42,868 bases of DNA from Candidatus Allofournierella excrementigallinarum (GTDB lineage: Bacteria > Bacillota > Clostridia > Oscillospirales > Ruminococcaceae). A program made the translations under genes and the position numbers. Positions 15,506 through 24,222 of this stretch are shown here, piece by piece. Below the pieces are notes generated by a model, which saw nothing but the letters and a program-made list of their open reading frames with translations, made no database searches and was not told the origin of the DNA. The stretch covers positions 1 to 42,868 of the forward strand of contig DWXV01000004.1 of NCBI GenBank assembly GCA_019119025.1, in the 5' to 3' direction. Positions within the stretch are counted from its first letter, which is position 1. Every line of letters begins with the position of its first letter.

Positions 15506-16501
15506 ATGCCCGCTGTCATCAGCTGCGTGATGCCCGTCTACAACGCCGGACAATATCTTTCGGCGGCGGTGGAGAGCATCCTCAGCCAGGATTACCCCTA
15601 TTTCGAACTGATTTTGGTGGACGACGGCTCCACCGATTCCTCCCCCGCCCTCTGCGGCGGATTCTCCCGCAAGGACGACCGGGTGAAGCTGCTCAGCCGC
15701 CCCAACGGCGGGGCCGCCGCCGCCCGCAATGCCGGCCTTGCCGCCGCCGCCGGGCGCTACCTCGCCTTTGTGGACGCGGACGACATCCTGAAGCCCGGCG
15801 CTTTTGCCGCCATCGCCCGGGCCGCCGCCGCCTCCCCCGACCTCATCAGCTACGGTTTTGAGTGGCGGGAGGGCGGAAAAAGCACCCCGGCTCTCTACCC
15901 CGCTTTCCAGTGCGGCCTTGATGGTTTCTGGGAGCATTTCGTGGGCTACTATCAGGCAAACCAGTTCTTCTCTTTGTGCAACAAGGCCTACAGGCTGGAA
16001 ACGGTGCGTCAGGCGGGCCTTTCTTTTGACACTGCCCTTCGCACCGGGGAGGACGTCGCCTTCAACTTCGCCTTCTGGCCCCACATCACCAGCATGGCCC
16101 ACCTGGGGGAGAGCTTTTATGAATACTGGGTGCATCCTGCCACCCTAACCCACGCCGCCACGCTGGATAACCTCGTCACCAGCCAGAGGGTGCTGGACCA
16201 GATGGAGGCCTTCGTTGCCGCCGCCGGCCACCCGGAACTGGCCGCCCCCCTCATCAAGAGCCAGCGCCCCCACGACGCGCTGAGTTTTTACACCCTGCTT
16301 TTGGACCGTACCAAGCCCTACCCGCTGGAAAAGCGTCAGGCGGCGCTGGCGGCCCTGTTTGAAAGCCCGGTCTGGTACCCCGCCCTGCTGGAAGGGCTGG
16401 AAAGCATCCCCGGCCTTTACGGCAAGTATCTCCGTCTTGCCGCCCGCCGCAAAAGCCCCGCCCTCGCCTGCCTGCCCCTGCGGCTGCGGGGCGCAAAATA
16501 A
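15506..16501 (+). CDS. Family 2 glycosyltransferase
   Basis: 331 aa, GT-A fold: ISCVMPVYNAGQYLSAAVES, LILVDDGSTDSSPALCGGF, NGGAAAARNAGLA and FVDADDIL near residue 90. The middle part has NQFFSLCNKAYRLETV, comparable to the WNKLY segment of its neighbours. Follows the previous gene after 18 nt with AAGGAG upstream. A member of the tandem GT2 set, probably adding one residue of the repeat unit or a side chain. Confidence 0.9.
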   Translation: MPAVISCVMPVYNAGQYLSAAVESILSQDYPYFELILVDDGSTDSSPALCGGFSRKDDRVKLLSRPNGGAAAARNAGLAAAAGRYLAFVDADDILKPGAFAAIARAAAASPDLISYGFEWREGGKSTPALYPAFQCGLDGFWEHFVGYYQANQFFSLCNKAYRLETVRQAGLSFDTALRTGEDVAFNFAFWPHITSMAHLGESFYEYWVHPATLTHAATLDNLVTSQRVLDQMEAFVAAAGHPELAAPLIKSQRPHDALSFYTLLLDRTKPYPLEKRQAALAALFESPVWYPALLEGLESIPGLYGKYLRLAARRKSPALACLPLRLRGAK

Positions 16502-16522
16502 CCCCTTTCAGGAGGCGCGTTC

Positions 16523-17536
16523 ATGCCCACCATCAGCATCATCACCAGCGTCTACGACGCGAAGGACTATCTTCCCCTCACCGTGAAAAGCATCCTGGCC
16601 CAGACCTTCACCGATTTCGAGCTCATCCTGGTGGAGGACGGCAGCCCCAACGGCTGCGGCGAGGTGTGCGACGAACTGGCAAAAACCGACGGGCGCATCC
16701 GGGTGGTGCACAAGCCCAACGGCGGCCCCGCCAGCGCCGCCAACGCCGGGCTGGACGCGGCGAAGGGCCGCTACATCAGCTATGTGGATTCCGACGATCT
16801 GCTGGAGCCGGACTTTCTGGAGACTCTCTACAACATGGTGCAGGAAAGCGGCTGCCCCCTGGCGGCCTGCGGCGCCGAGTGCATCGACGAGGAAGGAAGC
16901 CGCCTGGGCCGGGGCGTGACCGTGGCTGAGGACCTGCTGGGCGAGGGCGACGCACTGAACCAGTTCTACGACGTGCTGCGGGACGGCGGCATGTACTGCA
17001 TGGTCACCTGGAACAAGCTCTACGACGCGCGGCTTTTTGAGGGCGTGCGCCACGACGAGACCATGTTCTTCGGCGACGACGCGAATATCATGGACAAAAT
17101 CTACGACGGGCACCGCATCGTTGCCACCAATAAGCCCCTCTATCTCTACCGGGTGCGCACCGGCAACATGACCAGCGCCGCCTTTTCGGTGAAAAAGCTG
17201 GACGACCTGCGCCTTTACGGCGGCTGGGTGGACTTCTTCGCCCAAAAGCCTGGCCGGGCGGACCTATACCGCCGTGCGGTGGCCCGCTACTGGCAGGTGT
17301 TCTATCTCTTTTACGTCCACGCCCGCGAGGCCGGGCCCCTCTCGCCGGAGCTGAAAACCGGCTTTGCAAAGCACAAGAAAAAACTGAACGGGCTGCTTTC
17401 CGCCATTCTGCACTGCCCCTATGTGCCCGCCGCCGAAAAGCTGCGGGCGGCGCTGTTCGTGCTGAACCCGGAGGGCTGCTACCGTCTGGCGGTGGCCAGG
17501 GGCAGCCTGCGCAGGGGAAAGGAGGAGGGCGCATGA
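16523..17536 (+). CDS. Family 2 glycosyltransferase
   Basis: 337 aa, GT-A fold: ISIITSVYDAKDYLPLTVKS, LILVEDGSPNGCGEVCDEL, NGGPASAANAGLDAAKG and YVDSDDLL near residue 92, followed by MVTWNKLYDARLF. Note ED in place of the usual DD at the nucleotide-binding strand, and ASAANAG in place of SAARNAG, so the conserved Arg is replaced. AGGAGG precedes the ATG and the stop overlaps the next start by 4 nt. Confidence 0.9.
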   Translation: MPTISIITSVYDAKDYLPLTVKSILAQTFTDFELILVEDGSPNGCGEVCDELAKTDGRIRVVHKPNGGPASAANAGLDAAKGRYISYVDSDDLLEPDFLETLYNMVQESGCPLAACGAECIDEEGSRLGRGVTVAEDLLGEGDALNQFYDVLRDGGMYCMVTWNKLYDARLFEGVRHDETMFFGDDANIMDKIYDGHRIVATNKPLYLYRVRTGNMTSAAFSVKKLDDLRLYGGWVDFFAQKPGRADLYRRAVARYWQVFYLFYVHAREAGPLSPELKTGFAKHKKKLNGLLSAILHCPYVPAAEKLRAALFVLNPEGCYRLAVARGSLRRGKEEGA

Positions 17537-19743
17537 GCGAAGAAAAACGCCCGGCCATCAGCGTCATCGTGCCGGTGTACAAGGTGGAGGACTGCCTGCC
17601 CGCCTGCGCCGAAAGCCTGCTGGGCCAGACCTTTGCCGATTTCGAGCTGATTTTTGTGGACGACGGCAGCCCCGACGGCTGCGGGGCCCTCTGCGACGGA
17701 TACGCCGCGAAAGACAGCCGGGTGAAGGTCATCCACCAGCAAAACGGCGGCCTTTCCGCCGCCCGCAACGCCGGGCTGGACATCGCGGCGGGCGATGCCA
17801 TCGCCTTTGTGGACTCCGACGACGTGGTGGCGGCGGACTATCTGGAAAAGCTGCACGCCGCCCTGGAAGAAGCCGGGGCGGACATGGCCCTGTGCGCCGT
17901 GGAGGACGTGGACGAGGGGCTGGCTCCGCTGGGCGGGCGGGCGCTCACCCTGCCCGCCGCCGCGGACGTGTTCGGCGGCAAAGACCTGCTGGCGGAGTTC
18001 TTCGGCCCCTCCTCCACCTATTACACCGTAGCCTGGAACAAGCTCTACCGCCGCCGGCTGTGGGAAGATCTGCGCTATCCCGCCGGGCGTATCCACGAGG
18101 ACGACGCGGTGGCCCATCTGCTCTTCTGGCAGGCGAAGAAGGTCGTCTGCCTTGCCGACGTGCTCTATTTCTACCGGCTGCGCCAGGGCAGCATCTGCCG
18201 CACCGGGCTGCGCCCCTCCGCCTTCGACGGGGTGGACGCGGCGGCGGCCCGCTGCCGCTTTTTCACCGCCCAGGGCCGCCCCGATCTTGCGGCGCTGGCC
18301 CTGCCGGGGGCATGGCGGAGGTATCTTGCCCTCTGCGCGCAGTGCGGGGAGAACGCCCTCACCTGGCCGCTGGCCGCCCGCTGGCAGGAGGCCCAGGCCC
18401 AGATGGCCACCCTGCTGCCCCTTCTGAAAAACTGCCCCGGCCTTTCCGCCCGGGAAAAACTCAGCTGCCGCCGGTGGGCAAAACGGGCGCTGCCCCTGCC
18501 CCCCAAAACGGACAAGATGCGGGTGGCGCTGCTGCTGCCGCCCGGCCTGCCGGTGCCCGCTGTGAAGGGCGGCGCGGTGGAGACCCTGGCGGAGCATCTG
18601 GCCCGCCAGAACACCCGATTCAAAGAGATGGAGCTGGCGGTGCTCTGCCAATGGGACGAAGAAGCCGCCGGCGAATCCGCCCGCTTCGCGGACACATTGT
18701 TTTACTATCAAGCGCCCCCGGCTCAAGACCTCGGCCACCGGCTGGCGGTGCGCCTTTCGGCCCTTGTGGGCAAACCCATCCACTGGAACCGCTGGTACGC
18801 GAAGCCCCTCCCCTTTTTGAAGCGGCTGGACGCCGACTGGTATCTGGCCGAGGGGGGCGACCTTACCGGCTGGCGGCAGGCCAGCCGCGCGCTGGGGCGG
18901 GGGCGGTTCGCCGCCCATCTGCACGGGGAAACGCCGGGCAGCGCGGCGCTGGACGAGATATGCCCCCGCGCCCTCTGCATCAGCGAATTCGTGCGAAGGG
19001 CCTGGCTTGCGGGCAGCGGCGAAGGACCCGAAAGCGCCGCCCTTGTGCCCAACTGCGCCGATCTTGACCTTTTCTGCCCCGAGGCAAAAGCGGGCGAGGC
19101 CGCGGCCCTGCGGGAGAAGTTGGGCTTTGGCAAAGAGGATTTTGTGGTGCTCTTCTGCGGGCGCACCAGCCCGGAAAAGGGCGTGCATCAGCTGCTGGCA
19201 GCGATGGCGAACATCCCCGATGAGCAGGTGAAGCTGCTGGTGGTGGGCAGCCCCTTCTTCGGGGCCAAAGCCCGCTCGGGCTACGCCGACGGGCTGCAAA
19301 GCCGAGCCGAGGCGCTGGGCGGCCGGGTAAAGTTCGCCGGCTTTGTGCCGAACCCGCAGCTGCCCGCCTATTACCGGCTGGCAGACGCGGCCTGTTTCCC
19401 TGCCCTGTGGCAGGAGCCGGCGGGCATCACCGCCATCGAGGCCATGGCCTGCGGCTGCCCGGTCATCGCCACCGCCTCCGGCGGCCTGCCGGAATACCTC
19501 GAGGGCAGCGGGGCGGTCATCCTGCCCCAGAGCGAGGTGTGGGAGGACGGGCAGCTGCGCGGCGTGGCGGGCGTGCCGCCGCTGGAAAGCACCATCGCCG
19601 AGGCCATTCTGGCCCTGAAAACCGACCCCGCCCGCGCCGCCGCCATGGCAAAAGCCGGGCGGAAGGCCGCCGGGCGCTATTCGCCCGAAACCTACTACCG
19701 CACCCTGCTGGCGGCGCTGCAAGGCTGGAGCCGCCGCAAATAA
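17533..19743 (+). CDS. Bifunctional glycosyltransferase, GT2-GT4 fusion
   Basis: 736 aa with two complete transferase modules. Residues 1 to about 325 are a GT2 domain (ISVIVPVYKVEDCLPACAES, FVDDGSPDGC, FVDSDDVV, AWNKLYRRRLW). From Met329 onward (MRVALLLPPGLPVPAVKGGA) a GT4 domain follows, with the donor-site VLFCGRTSPEKGVHQLLAAM and the EPAGITAIEAMACGCPVIA signature. No Shine-Dalgarno precedes the internal Met and the frame is continuous, so it is a true fusion. It probably adds two sugars in succession, one by inversion and one by retention, as such dual enzymes do in other glycan systems. Confidence 0.92.
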   Translation: MSEEKRPAISVIVPVYKVEDCLPACAESLLGQTFADFELIFVDDGSPDGCGALCDGYAAKDSRVKVIHQQNGGLSAARNAGLDIAAGDAIAFVDSDDVVAADYLEKLHAALEEAGADMALCAVEDVDEGLAPLGGRALTLPAAADVFGGKDLLAEFFGPSSTYYTVAWNKLYRRRLWEDLRYPAGRIHEDDAVAHLLFWQAKKVVCLADVLYFYRLRQGSICRTGLRPSAFDGVDAAAARCRFFTAQGRPDLAALALPGAWRRYLALCAQCGENALTWPLAARWQEAQAQMATLLPLLKNCPGLSAREKLSCRRWAKRALPLPPKTDKMRVALLLPPGLPVPAVKGGAVETLAEHLARQNTRFKEMELAVLCQWDEEAAGESARFADTLFYYQAPPAQDLGHRLAVRLSALVGKPIHWNRWYAKPLPFLKRLDADWYLAEGGDLTGWRQASRALGRGRFAAHLHGETPGSAALDEICPRALCISEFVRRAWLAGSGEGPESAALVPNCADLDLFCPEAKAGEAAALREKLGFGKEDFVVLFCGRTSPEKGVHQLLAAMANIPDEQVKLLVVGSPFFGAKARSGYADGLQSRAEALGGRVKFAGFVPNPQLPAYYRLADAACFPALWQEPAGITAIEAMACGCPVIATASGGLPEYLEGSGAVILPQSEVWEDGQLRGVAGVPPLESTIAEAILALKTDPARAAAMAKAGRKAAGRYSPETYYRTLLAALQGWSRRK
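17757..17777 (+). repeat. 21-bp direct repeat, copy B
   Basis: Exact match to 14689-14709, at the same motif position of the GT2 domain, 3,068 bp away. Confidence 0.6.
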
Positions 19744-19761
19744 GCAAAGGAGCATTCCGCC

Positions 19762-20826
19762 ATGGAACCATTGGTCAGCATCATCGTGCCGGTGTACAAC
19801 GCCGAAAAATACCTCCGCCGCTGCCTCGGCAGCATCGCCGGCCAGACCTTTGCGGACTTTGAGTGCATTTTAGTGGACGATGGCTCCACCGACGGCTCGC
19901 CGGCCATCTGCGACGAGTGGGCCGCAAAGGACGGGCGTTTCCAGGTGATCCATCAGAAGAACGGCGGCGCCTCCGCCGCCCGCAACGCCGGCATCGAGGC
20001 CGCCCGGGCCCCCTGGCTGCTTTTTGCCGATGCGGACGACGCCCTGGCCCCCGACGCGGCGGAAACGCTGCTGGCCCGGCAGACCGCCGAACCGGGCACT
20101 TTTCTGGTATTCGCTTTTACCGAAGACTGGGGCTGCCTGGGCAAAGAACAGCGCCAGCCCCCCGAGGTGCGTTACCACGCCCGGGATTTCGGGCGCATGT
20201 ACGCCGACACGCCCCTGGCTGCGCCCTGGGGCAAGCTGTTCAGCGCCGCGCTGGTGGAAAAGGCGGCCTTGCGCTTTGACGTGACCATGCGCTGCTACGA
20301 GGACCGTCCCTTCGTCACCGACTATCTGCGGGCATTTTTTGAGCGGGCTCCAAAGGCGGAGTGCCTTTTTATCAACCGGCCCCTTTACTATTATGAAAAC
20401 GGCAACGCCGCCAGCCTGAGCAAAAGCGACCGCAGCCGCCTTGCCCCCAGCCATTACGAGGCCTTTGACCGGCTTCTCACCGACTGTTTGCAGCGGTACG
20501 GCACGTCCCCCGAAACACTGACCAATATCGTGATGGAGTACCTCAACACCCTGCTCTACGGCGCGTGGTGCACCCCGGCAAAGGAGCGGCGGCGGGCCAT
20601 GGCCCGCTTTTACAAAAGCGGCGAGTACCGCCGCCTGATGGATTTTTTTAAACAGAACCGCCTTTACGAAGCGCGGTATCTGCCCCTGCGCTTTCATGCA
20701 ACGGCCCTGGCGGTGGCGCTGGACCAAAGCCGCCTTGTTCCGCCCATGGCCCTTTATTGGAAATTCCACTGGCTGGGGCTTTACACCCTGTGCCGGGGCT
20801 GGAAGCCCCTCATCCCCACCGGCTGA
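19762..20826 (+). CDS. Family 2 glycosyltransferase
   Basis: 354 aa, GT-A fold: VSIIVPVYNAEKYLRRCLGS, ILVDDGSTDGSPAICDEW, NGGASAARNAGIE and FADADDAL near residue 90. The later APWGKLFSAAL and YEDRPFVTDYL segments match the acceptor-side layout of the gene at 20874 (VWTKAFPVDFL, GTDDLPFVLAF). Together with shared RPLYYYE-type sequence this suggests those two are sisters. AAAGGAG lies upstream. Confidence 0.9.
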   Translation: MEPLVSIIVPVYNAEKYLRRCLGSIAGQTFADFECILVDDGSTDGSPAICDEWAAKDGRFQVIHQKNGGASAARNAGIEAARAPWLLFADADDALAPDAAETLLARQTAEPGTFLVFAFTEDWGCLGKEQRQPPEVRYHARDFGRMYADTPLAAPWGKLFSAALVEKAALRFDVTMRCYEDRPFVTDYLRAFFERAPKAECLFINRPLYYYENGNAASLSKSDRSRLAPSHYEAFDRLLTDCLQRYGTSPETLTNIVMEYLNTLLYGAWCTPAKERRRAMARFYKSGEYRRLMDFFKQNRLYEARYLPLRFHATALAVALDQSRLVPPMALYWKFHWLGLYTLCRGWKPLIPTG

Positions 20827-20873
20827 CCCGCCGGGCGTGCCATGATCAAGTTTTCGAAAGGAGCGTGCCGTCC

Positions 20874-21932
20874 ATGGCCCAGCGGCCTTTTTTCACCATC
20901 CTGACCCCGGTGTACAAAGGGGCGGATTTTGTGCCCGGCTGCGCCGCCAGCGTGCGGGCCCAGGGCTTTGACGATTATGAGCATCTGCTCATCGACGACG
21001 GCAGCCCCGACGAGAGCGGCGAGGTCTGCGACCGGCTGGCCGCCGGGGACGGGCGCATCCGGGTGCTGCACCAGAAAAATGCCGGCGTCACCGGCGCGCG
21101 CAACGCGGGGATCGCCGCCGCGAAGGGGCGGTATCTGCTGTTTCTCGACCAGGACGACCGCCTTGCCCCCTGCGCCCTGGCTGCCATCGCCGCGGCGCTG
21201 AAAGACGCCGGCGACGATCTGGTGAGCTGGCGGCACCACGACGTGTGGGCCGAGATGTGCGCCGACGCAGCCAAGGCCCTGCCCACCCGCTACTCCCAGC
21301 CGCAGTTCGGCCAGCTTTACCGCACCGGCACGGTGCACTATGTGTGGACCAAGGCCTTCCCGGTGGATTTTCTGCGGGAAAAGGGTGTGCGCTTTGACGA
21401 GGCCATCCGGGACGGCACCGACGACCTGCCCTTTGTGTTGGCCTTCTGGCGGGCGTGGTTTGCCGCTCATCCGGCGGCGGGCATCCGCTATCTTCCCCAG
21501 CCCCTTTACTATTACGAAATGCACAACGACGCCAGCGTGAGCAACCGGCCCCAGCCTTTTCTGCCCAGCCATTTGGCCATGTTCAGCGATTTGTCGGAGG
21601 ATTTTCTCTGCCGTTATCATGTGCCTGCCGCCGAGATGGGCTTTTTGTGGTATCAGTGCCTGCACACTCTGGCCTATGGCGTTTTGTCCACTCCGCCCGA
21701 AAAGCGCGCCTCCCTGAAAGCCGGGCTTTTGCAGGACGGGCGCTTTGCGGCCATTCTGCGCCACATGGGCGAAGAGCGGGTCTACTCCCCCTACTACCTG
21801 CCTTTCCGCTGGGGGCAGCTTTGGCTGGTGGCCTTTATCGCCCGCTCTTTTGAGGGGGACCGGCGCTGGTTTTGGCGGGCCTACCGCCTGGGCCGCCTGC
21901 TTTTGGGAAAAAGCTGGCGGGAGGTTTTCTGA
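20874..21932 (+). CDS. Family 2 glycosyltransferase
   Basis: 352 aa from the ATG at 20874 (GGAG 10 bases upstream); an open frame running back into the previous gene was ignored. Motifs: FTILTPVYKGADFVPGCAAS, LLIDDGSPDESGEVCDRL, NAGVTGARNAGIAAAKG, and FLDQDDRL near residue 95. The metal-site is DQD rather than the usual DAD/DSD. Last of the eight consecutive glycosyltransferase genes; a new promoter follows. Confidence 0.9.
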   Translation: MAQRPFFTILTPVYKGADFVPGCAASVRAQGFDDYEHLLIDDGSPDESGEVCDRLAAGDGRIRVLHQKNAGVTGARNAGIAAAKGRYLLFLDQDDRLAPCALAAIAAALKDAGDDLVSWRHHDVWAEMCADAAKALPTRYSQPQFGQLYRTGTVHYVWTKAFPVDFLREKGVRFDEAIRDGTDDLPFVLAFWRAWFAAHPAAGIRYLPQPLYYYEMHNDASVSNRPQPFLPSHLAMFSDLSEDFLCRYHVPAAEMGFLWYQCLHTLAYGVLSTPPEKRASLKAGLLQDGRFAAILRHMGEERVYSPYYLPFRWGQLWLVAFIARSFEGDRRWFWRAYRLGRLLLGKSWREVF

Positions 21933-21972
21933 CAGAATTTTCGTCTTTTCTATCCCTCAAGGGCCGTTTCAT

Positions 21973-22011
21973 GGTATAATAAGATGTTAACACTGTGCGG
22001 CGAACGCCGCA
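21973..22011 (+). promoter_or_regulatory. Extended -10 promoter and leader hairpin of the exporter genes
   Basis: TGGTATAAT (21972-21980) is an extended -10; no good -35 is visible. Just downstream TGCGGC-GAAC-GCCGCA (21996-22011) forms a perfect short hairpin in the leader. Confidence 0.6.
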
Positions 22012-22029
22012 GCGCAAAGGAGTTTTTCC

Positions 22030-22902
22030 ATGGATAACACATCCCAGCAGCAGTGGACGACCATCATCAAGCCCCGCACCGGCTGGTTCGACATCGACCT
22101 GAAGGAGCTGTGGCAGTATCGGGACCTGGTGGTCATGTTCGTCAAGCGCAGCTTTGCCACTCTGTACAAGCAGACCATTCTGGGGCCTGCCTGGATCCTC
22201 ATCAACCCGCTGCTCACCACCGTTATCTTTACGGTGGTGTTCGGCAACATCGCGGGCCTGGCCGAGTCGGGCGTGCCCAGCTTTTTGTTCTACATGGCGG
22301 GCAACGCCGTGTGGTCCTTCTTCGCTTCCTGCATCACCGGCACGGCCAACACCTTCGTCACCAACGCGGGGCTGTTCGGCAAGGTGTACTTCCCCCGGCT
22401 GACCATGCCCATCTCCCAGGTGGTCATCTCCCTCATCAACCTCCTCATCCAGATGGTGATGTTCCTCGTCTTCTGGGTGTGGTTCTACTTCTTCGGCCAG
22501 GCCTACGGCGCCGTGCAGATGAACCTGTGGGTGCTGGCGCTGCCGGCAGTGCTGCTGCTGGTGATGGTGATGGGCCTGGGCGTGGGCATCATCGTGTCCA
22601 GCCTGACCACCAAATACCGGGACCTGGCCATTGTGGTGAGCTTCGGCGTGCAGCTGTGGATGTACGCCACGCCGGTGGTCTATTCCATGAGCGAGATCGC
22701 CGGGAACAGCCCCCGGCTGCTGGTGCTGATGCGCCTGAACCCCATGACCGAGCCGGTGCAGGTGTTCCGCTACGCCCTGCTGGGCTGCGGCGAAGTCAGC
22801 CCCGCCTGGCTTTTGTACAGCGCCGTGGTGGCCCTGGTCACCCTGGCCGCCGGCGTGGTGCTGTTCAGCCGGGTGGAAAAAACCTTTATGGACACGGTGT
22901 GA
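22030..22902 (+). CDS. Polysaccharide ABC transporter permease (Wzm/TagG type)
   Basis: 290-aa ABC-2 membrane subunit that exports lipid-linked glycan across the cytoplasmic membrane. The N-terminal amphipathic segment and VKRSFATLYKQTILGPAWIL signature before helix 1 are characteristic of the family. About six helices follow, roughly at residues 58-80, 88-110, 128-155, 160-182, 190-212 and 255-278, with a cytoplasmic YRDLAIVVSFGVQLWMYATP motif in between. AAAGGAG precedes the ATG. It forms a pair with the ATPase 18 nt downstream. Length and order match Wzm-Wzt and TagG-TagH exporters. Confidence 0.95.
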   Translation: MDNTSQQQWTTIIKPRTGWFDIDLKELWQYRDLVVMFVKRSFATLYKQTILGPAWILINPLLTTVIFTVVFGNIAGLAESGVPSFLFYMAGNAVWSFFASCITGTANTFVTNAGLFGKVYFPRLTMPISQVVISLINLLIQMVMFLVFWVWFYFFGQAYGAVQMNLWVLALPAVLLLVMVMGLGVGIIVSSLTTKYRDLAIVVSFGVQLWMYATPVVYSMSEIAGNSPRLLVLMRLNPMTEPVQVFRYALLGCGEVSPAWLLYSAVVALVTLAAGVVLFSRVEKTFMDTV

Positions 22903-22920
22903 CGCGGGAGGGAAGGAAAA

Positions 22921-24222
22921 ATGACGATGCAGACACAAAACCCCCGCGAGCCGGTGATCGAGATCACCGGGCTGAAAAAGCAGTACCGCCTGGGCCAGAT
23001 CGGCGGCGGCACCCTCACCGCCGACCTGCAGAGCTGGTGGGCCCGGGTGCGGGGCAAAGAGGACCCCAACCTGCCCATCGGCACCGACACCCGCCTGTTC
23101 GGCCAGACCTTCATGGCGCTGAACGGGGTGGACCTGACGGTGTATAAAGGGGAAGCCCTGGGCATCATCGGCCGCAACGGCGCGGGCAAGTCCACCCTTT
23201 TGAAGCTGCTCAGCCGCATCACCGCCCCCTCGGCGGGCGAGATGAAGATCAAGGGCCGGGTGGCCAGCATGCTGGAGGTGGGCACCGGCTTCAACGGCGA
23301 GATGACCGGCCGGGAAAACATCTACATGAACGGCTCCATCCTGGGTATGACCAAGGCCGAGGTGGACGTGAAGCTGGACCAGATCATCGAATTCTCCGAG
23401 TGCGGCGAGTTCATCGACACCCCGGTGAAGCGCTATTCCAGCGGCATGTTCGTGAAGCTGGCCTTCGCGGTGGCCGCCCATCTGGACTCGGAGATCATGG
23501 TGATGGACGAGGTGCTGGCGGTGGGCGACATGAAGTTCCAGCAGAAGTGCCTGGGCAAGATGAGCGACGTGGCCGGCCAGGAGGGCCGCACGGTGCTTTA
23601 TGTCAGCCACAACATGAGCACCATCCGCCAGCTGTGCACCCGCTGCGTGGTGCTGGACAAGGGCCGGGTCATCTTCGACGGCAACGTGGAAGACGCCATC
23701 GCCGTTTATATGGAGACCACCGACGTGAACGTGGTCCACTATGAACTGGAGGACCTGGGCCGCATGACCTCCGGCGCCGGCAAGCGCCTGCGCGTTTTGA
23801 GCCTTGATTTTGTGGGCAAGGAAAGCAGCGTGTTCGCCGCCGGCGAGCCGCTGACCGTGCGCATCCGCTGGCGGGCGGGCCAGAAGTTCGACGCGGTGAA
23901 CATGAAGCTGAACATCCACTACCGGGATTCCAGCCCCGTGGGCATCAGCCACCCCGTCACCCTGGGGGCCGCCGAGCCGGGCCGGGTCTACACCACCACC
24001 TTCACCTTCGACACCTCCATTTTGAGCGAAGGGCAATACTTCTTCTATCTGGACGTGTTCGAGCGGGAGCTGGCGGGCGCCATCTGCCTGGACAAGCCCA
24101 ACCAGGAATTCGCCTTTGAGATCACCAACACCGACCGCACCCTGCCCGAATGGGCCGCCGGCTGGGGCCACATCCATTTTCCGCCGGTGCAGGTGCTGGG
24201 AACGGAGGAAACGGCCCAATGA
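22921..24222 (+). CDS. Polysaccharide ABC transporter ATPase with C-terminal carbohydrate-binding domain (Wzt type)
   Basis: 433 aa. The nucleotide-binding domain is residues 10-250: Walker A GRNGAGKS (84-91), signature RYSSGMFVKL (171-180), Walker B EIMVMDEVLAVGD (191-203) and switch VSHN. A long insert between residues 25 and 65 precedes Walker A, as in TagH/Wzt. The C-terminal part (about 265-420) looks like the Wzt_C beta-sandwich (VRIRWRAGQKFDAVNMKLNI, FTFDTSILSEGQYFFYLDVF). In known systems such domains bind the modified non-reducing end of the glycan, coupling export to chain capping. It overlaps the following glycosyltransferase gene by 4 nt. Confidence 0.95.
   Translation: MTMQTQNPREPVIEITGLKKQYRLGQIGGGTLTADLQSWWARVRGKEDPNLPIGTDTRLFGQTFMALNGVDLTVYKGEALGIIGRNGAGKSTLLKLLSRITAPSAGEMKIKGRVASMLEVGTGFNGEMTGRENIYMNGSILGMTKAEVDVKLDQIIEFSECGEFIDTPVKRYSSGMFVKLAFAVAAHLDSEIMVMDEVLAVGDMKFQQKCLGKMSDVAGQEGRTVLYVSHNMSTIRQLCTRCVVLDKGRVIFDGNVEDAIAVYMETTDVNVVHYELEDLGRMTSGAGKRLRVLSLDFVGKESSVFAAGEPLTVRIRWRAGQKFDAVNMKLNIHYRDSSPVGISHPVTLGAAEPGRVYTTTFTFDTSILSEGQYFFYLDVFERELAGAICLDKPNQEFAFEITNTDRTLPEWAAGWGHIHFPPVQVLGTEETAQ

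Noticed and set aside
21835-24219. 794-aa minus-strand open frame over the ABC exporter
   Set aside because: Shadow frame crossing two genes with intact Walker and permease motifs; no ribosome site or domain.
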